A stretch of 11,878 nt of DNA, taken from Anaerolineales bacterium UBA5069. GTDB lineage: Bacteria; Chloroflexota; Anaerolineae; Caldilineales; Caldilineaceae. The notes beneath the pieces are model-generated. The model had not been told where the DNA came from, made no database searches, and saw only the letters and a list, made by a program, of their open reading frames with translations. The translations under genes were made by a program, and so were the position numbers. The DNA lies in the NCBI GenBank assembly GCA_002415895.1, contig DIAV01000338.1, positions 1 through 11,878 on the forward strand, written 5' to 3'. This document shows positions 8,571 to 11,878 of the stretch, piece by piece (the first letter of the stretch is position 1; the number at the start of each line of letters is the position of its first letter).

Positions 8571-8595
8571 CAGTAGTTTTATAGACAACAAGTGT
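8552..8595. promoter_or_regulatory. Putative TetR operator: 14-bp perfect inverted repeat plus internal palindrome
   Basis: ACACTTGTTGTCTA (8552-8565) and TAGACAACAAGTGT (8582-8595) are perfect inverted repeats with a 16-bp spacer. Inside, TGTTGTCTAGTCAACA (8557-8572) is itself an imperfect palindrome sharing the core of O1. The core TGTTGTCTA therefore occurs three times in the intergenic region: 8484-8492 (+), 8557-8565 (+) and 8590-8582 (-). The copies cover the tetR -35/spacer and the probable SDR -35/-10, a position suited to repression of both genes. Confidence 0.8.
8556..8585 (+). promoter_or_regulatory. Probable promoter of the SDR gene
   Basis: TTGTTG (8556-8561) and TATAGA (8580-8585) with an 18-nt spacer form a moderate sigma70-like promoter. 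It is interleaved with the divergent tetR promoter and with both arms of the operator repeat, so regulator binding should block it. Confidence 0.55.
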
Positions 8596-8643
8596 CATAT
8601 TCGATGAGGGCGACCCTGCAGCTCGTCGATCGCTTCCATAGAT

Positions 8644-8649
8644 GAGGAG
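8644..8649 (+). promoter_or_regulatory. Ribosome binding site of the SDR gene
   Basis: GAGGAG lies 7 nt before the ATG at 8657. It excludes the in-frame ATG at 8642, which overlaps the ribosome binding site itself. Confidence 0.85.
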
Positions 8650-8656
8650 TCACACC

Positions 8657-9313
8657 ATGCCAACGCTTGCGATTGTAGGTGCCGGGCCCGGTATGGGCTT
8701 GGCAATTGCTCGCACCTTTGGAAAGAATGGATTTAATGTTGCACTGCTCGCCCGCGAGCAAGCAAAGCTCGACAAGCTTGTAGCTGAATTGGCCAACGAG
8801 GGCATCATGGCGGCGGGCTTCCCGGCCGATGTAGCCGATCGGCCGTCGCTGATTGCCGCCCTGGCAGCCGTGAAGGAGCGCTTTGGCCCCGTGGATGTGC
8901 TGGAGTTCTCGCCCGCGAACCGTTCGCTGCCGGTGGCGGGGCCGGTCGATGTGACGGTCGAGAACCTCCAGCCGCAGATCGACTTCTACATTTACGGCGC
9001 TCTGACGGCAGTGCAACAGGTGCTGCCGGAGATGCTCGCGCGCGGCAGCGGCACGCTGCTCTTCACCACCGGTGCGTCGTCCGTCTACCCCAATCCGATG
9101 ATGGGCAACATCGGCATTGCCACAGCCGGGCTGCGCAACTGGGTGCACGCCCTGCACGGCGCGCTGGCCGAGCGGGGCGTTCAGGTTGGCCATGTCGCGA
9201 TCAACGCCTGGATTGGCCAGCAGCCCGACGCCGAGCCGGAGAACATTGCACCGCTCTACTGGGCGCTGCATACCCAGCGCGATCAGGTCGAACTCATCTT
9301 TCCCGCGGCGTAA
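8657..9313 (+). CDS. SDR-fold NAD(P)-binding protein lacking the YxxxK motif
   Basis: The 218-residue protein has a Rossmann fold of the short-chain dehydrogenase type. The cofactor motif GAGPGMG (8-14) is intact, followed by LLAREQAKLDKL, with an arginine at the position that often favours NADPH. The acidic residue of the adenine loop appears as ADVADR (57-62). The catalytic serine region is TTGASS (137-142). The YxxxK pair expected about 12-17 residues later is absent: the segment reads NIGIATAGLRNW (151-162). The C-terminus is short. It is therefore either a divergent reductase using other residues or a non-catalytic NAD(P)H-binding protein. It is the first gene on the + side of the tetR promoter region and 34 nt from the MDR gene, so co-transcription is likely. 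The substrate cannot be told. Confidence 0.88.
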   Translation: MPTLAIVGAGPGMGLAIARTFGKNGFNVALLAREQAKLDKLVAELANEGIMAAGFPADVADRPSLIAALAAVKERFGPVDVLEFSPANRSLPVAGPVDVTVENLQPQIDFYIYGALTAVQQVLPEMLARGSGTLLFTTGASSVYPNPMMGNIGIATAGLRNWVHALHGALAERGVQVGHVAINAWIGQQPDAEPENIAPLYWALHTQRDQVELIFPAA

Positions 9314-9347
9314 CGGCGCCCACGCAACAATCCAAATGGAGAACACG

Positions 9348-10280
9348 ATGAAAGCAGTTCGTTTGCACAGCTACGGGGGTCCCGAAGTATTGGTCTACGA
9401 AGAGGCGCCCCGTCCCACGCCGGAGGCGGGCGAGGTGCTGGTGCGCGTGCATGCCGCCGGCGTCAACCCGGTGGATCGTTCGACGCGCGTGGGCTACCTG
9501 CAGCAGATGGTGAACTTTGCCCTGCCGCTCATCCCCGGCCTCGACCTCGCCGGCGTCGTCGAGGAGCTGGGCCCGGATGTGTCGACCGTTGCGGTGGGTG
9601 ACGCCATCTACGGCTTCTCAAACATGGTGCGGCAGGGGGCCTATGCGGAGTACGCGCGCATCGGCGTGGGCGAGTTTGCCCCCAAGCCGGCAACCGTGGA
9701 TTTTGTCACCGCAGCGGCGGTGCCTCTGTCGGCGCTCGCGGCCTGGCAGGCGCTGAACGACGTTGCAGGGCTGCAGGCCGGACAGACGGTCCTTATCCAG
9801 GGCGCCGGAGGCGGGGTCGGCTCGTTTGCGGTACAGTTTGCTGCGTCAAAGGGCGCGCGCGTGATCGCCACCGAGGAGGGCAGCAAGGCCGATTTCCTGC
9901 GGGGCTTGGGCGCCGCCGAGGTGATTGACCATACGACCACCCGCTTCGAGGAGGTCGTACATGACGTCGATGTGGTACTAGACCTGGTGGGCGGCGAGGT
10001 GCAGACCCGCTCCTTCGCTGTGCTCAAATCTGGCGGCATCCTGGTGACCACGATGGGCCAGCCCGACGCGGAGGCCGCGGGCGCACGGGGCGTGCGCGCC
10101 AGTGGGATTATGACGCAGGCCAACTCGACCCAACTGCGCGAGATCGCGGCATTGATTGACGCGGGCACCGTGCGGTCGGTCGTCGCCCAGGTCTTCCCGC
10201 TGGCGGAGGCCGCGCAGGCCCACGCGCTGCTGGATAGTGGTCGCGCCGGCGGCAAGATCGTCCTGCGCGTCGGCGCATAG
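9348..10280 (+). CDS. NADP-dependent MDR oxidoreductase (quinone oxidoreductase-like, zinc-free)
   Basis: The 310-residue protein belongs to the medium-chain dehydrogenase/reductase superfamily, close to zeta-crystallin/quinone oxidoreductases. The GroES-like domain starts MKAVRLHSYGGPEVL and carries the family motif HAAGVNPVDR (35-44). The Rossmann domain has GAGGGVG (152-158). The catalytic and structural zinc-binding cysteines of alcohol dehydrogenases are absent. Length is normal for the subfamily. ATG 9348 follows a GGAG at 9338-9341; the longer frame from 9117 overlaps the SDR gene and is discounted. Likely activity is NADPH-dependent reduction of quinones or alpha,beta-unsaturated carbonyls. 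It is probably co-transcribed with the SDR under TetR control, with a strong hairpin 9 nt after its stop. Confidence 0.93.
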   Translation: MKAVRLHSYGGPEVLVYEEAPRPTPEAGEVLVRVHAAGVNPVDRSTRVGYLQQMVNFALPLIPGLDLAGVVEELGPDVSTVAVGDAIYGFSNMVRQGAYAEYARIGVGEFAPKPATVDFVTAAAVPLSALAAWQALNDVAGLQAGQTVLIQGAGGGVGSFAVQFAASKGARVIATEEGSKADFLRGLGAAEVIDHTTTRFEEVVHDVDVVLDLVGGEVQTRSFAVLKSGGILVTTMGQPDAEAAGARGVRASGIMTQANSTQLREIAALIDAGTVRSVVAQVFPLAEAAQAHALLDSGRAGGKIVLRVGA

Positions 10281-10289
10281 GCGCAGCCG

Positions 10290-10323
10290 GACTGGGGGAG
10301 CGGCACGAGCCGCTCCCCCAGTC
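10290..10323 (+). terminator. 15-bp GC-rich hairpin after the MDR gene
   Basis: GACTGGGGGAGCGGC (10290-10304) and GCCGCTCCCCCAGTC (10309-10323) pair perfectly around the loop ACGA. It begins 9 nt after the MDR stop and ends 47 nt before the doxX start. No T-tract follows. The structure should end or strongly reduce the SDR-MDR transcript. Confidence 0.8.
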
Positions 10324-10370
10324 TCGAAACCTCCATTGAACCCATCCACGTACCAGACAAGAAGGTTCCC

Positions 10371-10739
10371 ATGAATAGTGTGCTTTGGATTGTGCAGGTG
10401 CTGCTTGGTGCGGCATTCATCTTTGCCGGCGTGAACAAGGCGTTCCGCTATGACTACGCGCGTGCCAACCTGCCGTGGGTAAAGGATCTGCCGCGCGGGC
10501 TGACCACCTTCATCGGCGTTGCCGAGCTGCTGGGCGGGCTGGGGCTGCTGCTGCCCGCGCTGACCGGGATCATGCCCTGGCTGACCCCGCTCGCGGCGGC
10601 CGGCCTGGCCCTGATCATGCTGTTGGCGGCAGGCTTTCACGCCACCCGCCGCGAGTGGTCGGCCATTGCCATCAATATGGTGCTGCTGGTTCTGGCTGCC
10701 TTTGTGGCCTACGGGCGCTCCGCCATCGTGCCGCTCTAG
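10371..10739 (+). CDS. DoxX-family small membrane protein
   Basis: The 122-residue protein has four predicted spans (about 4-22, 43-65, 68-90 and 96-115). The N-terminal pattern GAAFIFAGVNKAF and the second-span pattern FIGVAELLGGLGLLLP are typical of the DoxX/DoxX-like family. Family members are found near oxidoreductases and TetR regulators and have been linked to redox or thiol stress and quinone-type chemistry, without a settled biochemical role. AAGAAGG (10359-10365) lies 5 nt before the ATG. It follows the hairpin at 10290-10323, so its expression relative to SDR-MDR is uncertain; I see no clear promoter in the 47-nt gap. Confidence 0.88.
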   Translation: MNSVLWIVQVLLGAAFIFAGVNKAFRYDYARANLPWVKDLPRGLTTFIGVAELLGGLGLLLPALTGIMPWLTPLAAAGLALIMLLAAGFHATRREWSAIAINMVLLVLAAFVAYGRSAIVPL

Positions 10740-10818
10740 CCGGGCGACACAGCGCCGCTTGCTAGGAAAGATCACTGGGCGAATGCACGTCGGCGTCTGC
10801 CCTCATCCAGGACAAAGA

Positions 10819-11328
10819 ATGGAAACCACGACACACATGCAGCGGCCGTCGGCTGGAAACGAAGCGCCCAAGCCGGCGGCGCCACTGTGGCTGTTTCGAG
10901 CAATCAACCCGCTGATGCGCGCCCTGCTGCGCTCGCCGCTGCACGGCTTGCTGAGTGGGATGCTGATGCTGTTGAGCTACATCGGACGCAAGAGCGGCAA
11001 GTCCTACACGATCCCCATTGGCTACTTCGTCTGGGACAATGATGAGCTAATGGCCTTCAGCACGGCCCGCTGGTGGACCAACCTGCGCGATGGCAGGCCG
11101 GTCACACTCCTGCTCAAACGGCAGCAAGTGGAAGCGATCCCCACGGTGATCCACGAGCGCGAGGCTGTGTCTGCCACGCTGGAGCAGTTTATTGCGCGGC
11201 TGGGTCTGGCGGCGGCACGCAGGCTGCCAATCGGGCTGCCAACGGACCGTGTGCCGACAGAGGCCGACCTGCGCGCGATTCCGCCGCACTGCACGTTCAT
11301 CCACTTCAAGATCGCGCAGCGGTCGTAG
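10819..11328 (+). CDS. Nitroreductase / deazaflavin-dependent (Ddn-like) oxidoreductase
   Basis: The 169-residue protein matches the split-barrel family that includes the F420H2-dependent Ddn-type quinone/nitro reductases. Family features seen are IGRKSGKSYTIPIGYF (55-70), like the G-R-x-S-G cofactor-phosphate loop, and ARWWTNLRDGRPVTLLL (83-99). ATG 10819 is preferred because AGGA (10809-10812) lies 6 nt upstream and the longer frame runs back into doxX; M7 is an alternative. Members bind F420, FMN or haem, so the cofactor cannot be fixed from this sequence. Its place next to an LLM-family gene makes F420 plausible. The likely role is reduction of quinones or electrophilic xenobiotics. Confidence 0.8.
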   Translation: METTTHMQRPSAGNEAPKPAAPLWLFRAINPLMRALLRSPLHGLLSGMLMLLSYIGRKSGKSYTIPIGYFVWDNDELMAFSTARWWTNLRDGRPVTLLLKRQQVEAIPTVIHEREAVSATLEQFIARLGLAAARRLPIGLPTDRVPTEADLRAIPPHCTFIHFKIAQRS

Positions 11329-11387
11329 CACGTCGTTCGGTTCACCGATCGAACGCCGCCTCCCGCCAACCAAGAGAAACAAAGACC

Positions 11388-11878
11388 ATGGAAGCCATGA
11401 AACCATTCGAACTTGGCGTCTATACATTTGGCAACACGCCGCGCACCGCCGACGGCGGCTACGGTCCCACCGCCCAGGCCATCCGCGACGCACTTGAAGC
11501 GGTGCGTCTGGCCGAAGCGGTTGGCCTCGACTTCTTCGGCTTCGGCGAGCACCACACGCAGTCGATGCCGGTCTCGTCGCCCACATCGCTCGTTAACCTG
11601 GCGGCGGCCGCGACGCGTACGATCAAGCTCGGCGCAACGGTCTCGGTGCTCTCCACCGACGAGCCCATCCGCGTCTTTCAACAGCTTGCCACCGCGGCGG
11701 CGATTGCGCCCGGCCGGATTGAAGTCGTGGCCGGACGCGGTTCGTCGGCCATCACCTTCCCGATCTTCGATCTGGACGAGCGCGACTACGACATGCTCTT
11801 CAGCTCCAAGCTCGAGCTGCTCCTGGAACTCAATCGCGCAGCGCGCGTCACGTGGAGTGGCCCTCACCGGCGCCGCCC
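11388..11878 (+). CDS. LLM-class (luciferase-like) flavin-dependent oxidoreductase, 5' part only
   Basis: The gene runs off the contig, and the first 163 codons are present; the family is usually about 330-360 residues. The chain has the bacterial-luciferase-like TIM barrel start: FELGVYTFGN (7-16), LAEAVGLDFFGFGEHH (41-56) and the GRGS phosphate-binding motif (116-119) after GRIEVVAG. The later block LFSSKLELLLELN (137-149) and VTWSG (154-158) fit the family. Members use FMN or F420 with NAD(P)H to oxidise or reduce varied small molecules. The last residues read HRRR where relatives tend to have HR followed by prolines, so the final bases may hold an assembly error. The ribosome binding site is weak. 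It lies 59 nt after the Ddn-like gene, probably in one transcript. Confidence 0.9.
   Translation, partial: MEAMKPFELGVYTFGNTPRTADGGYGPTAQAIRDALEAVRLAEAVGLDFFGFGEHHTQSMPVSSPTSLVNLAAAATRTIKLGATVSVLSTDEPIRVFQQLATAAAIAPGRIEVVAGRGSSAITFPIFDLDERDYDMLFSSKLELLLELNRAARVTWSGPHRRR

Noticed and set aside
10356..10366. Fourth TetR operator half-site before doxX (CAGACAAGAAG)
   Set aside because: It matches TAGACAACAAG at 9 of 11 positions but has no palindromic partner and coincides with the doxX ribosome binding site.
9641..10775. Two 265-residue open frames on the - strand over MDR/doxX
   Set aside because: They overlap each other and are antisense to well-supported genes; translations are Ser/Thr/Pro- or Gln/Arg-rich without domains.
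11022..11867. 281-residue open frame on the - strand over the Ddn-like and LLM genes
   Set aside because: It is antisense to two recognisable families and has no motif or ribosome binding site.

Overview
The window is a single assembled contig end from a high-GC bacterium. It begins with an exact copy of the 19-bp Tn5 mosaic end used in Nextera libraries (1-19), so the first bases are adapter residue and not genome. No taxonomic marker gene is present. The nitrous oxide reductase is of the Sec-exported (clade II) kind, carries a lipoprotein signal, and is followed by a nosB-type membrane gene. That combination is known from Chloroflexota (Anaerolineae/Caldilineae-like) and a few other phyla. 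I infer Chloroflexota with moderate confidence.

Region 1 (about 308-7550, all + strand) is a compact nitrous-oxide respiration cluster in the order nosZ, nosB-like, nosD, nosF, nosY, nosL, mono-haem cytochrome c. NosZ has all seven CuZ histidines and the complete CuA site, so it looks catalytically competent. NosD, NosF and NosY form the ABC-type maturation system. NosL is the copper-delivery lipoprotein. The lipoprotein cytochrome c is the probable electron donor. NosZ, NosL and the cytochrome all carry lipoboxes, and NosD and NosB carry membrane spans, so the whole apparatus appears tethered to the outer face of the cytoplasmic membrane. No nosR is seen. A perfect 15-bp inverted repeat with a 33-nt loop lies between nosZ and nosB. 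Two strong hairpins (7468-7498 and 7521-7550) close the cluster.

Region 2 (7551-7874) is about 320 bp in which I see no convincing gene.

Region 3 (7875-11878) is a TetR-governed redox locus. A divergent tetR (- strand) faces an SDR-fold gene, an MDR quinone-oxidoreductase-like gene, a DoxX-family membrane gene, a Ddn/nitroreductase-like gene and a luciferase-like (LLM) oxidoreductase cut off by the contig end. The tetR-SDR intergenic region has a near-consensus tetR promoter (TTGACT-N17-TATACT), a probable overlapping SDR promoter, and three copies of a TGTTGTCTA operator element, two of them in a perfect 14-bp inverted repeat. A strong 15-bp hairpin after the MDR gene divides the array into two parts. 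The SDR lacks the YxxxK catalytic motif. The set resembles an inducible electrophile/quinone/xenobiotic response locus, but substrate and inducer cannot be read from the sequence.
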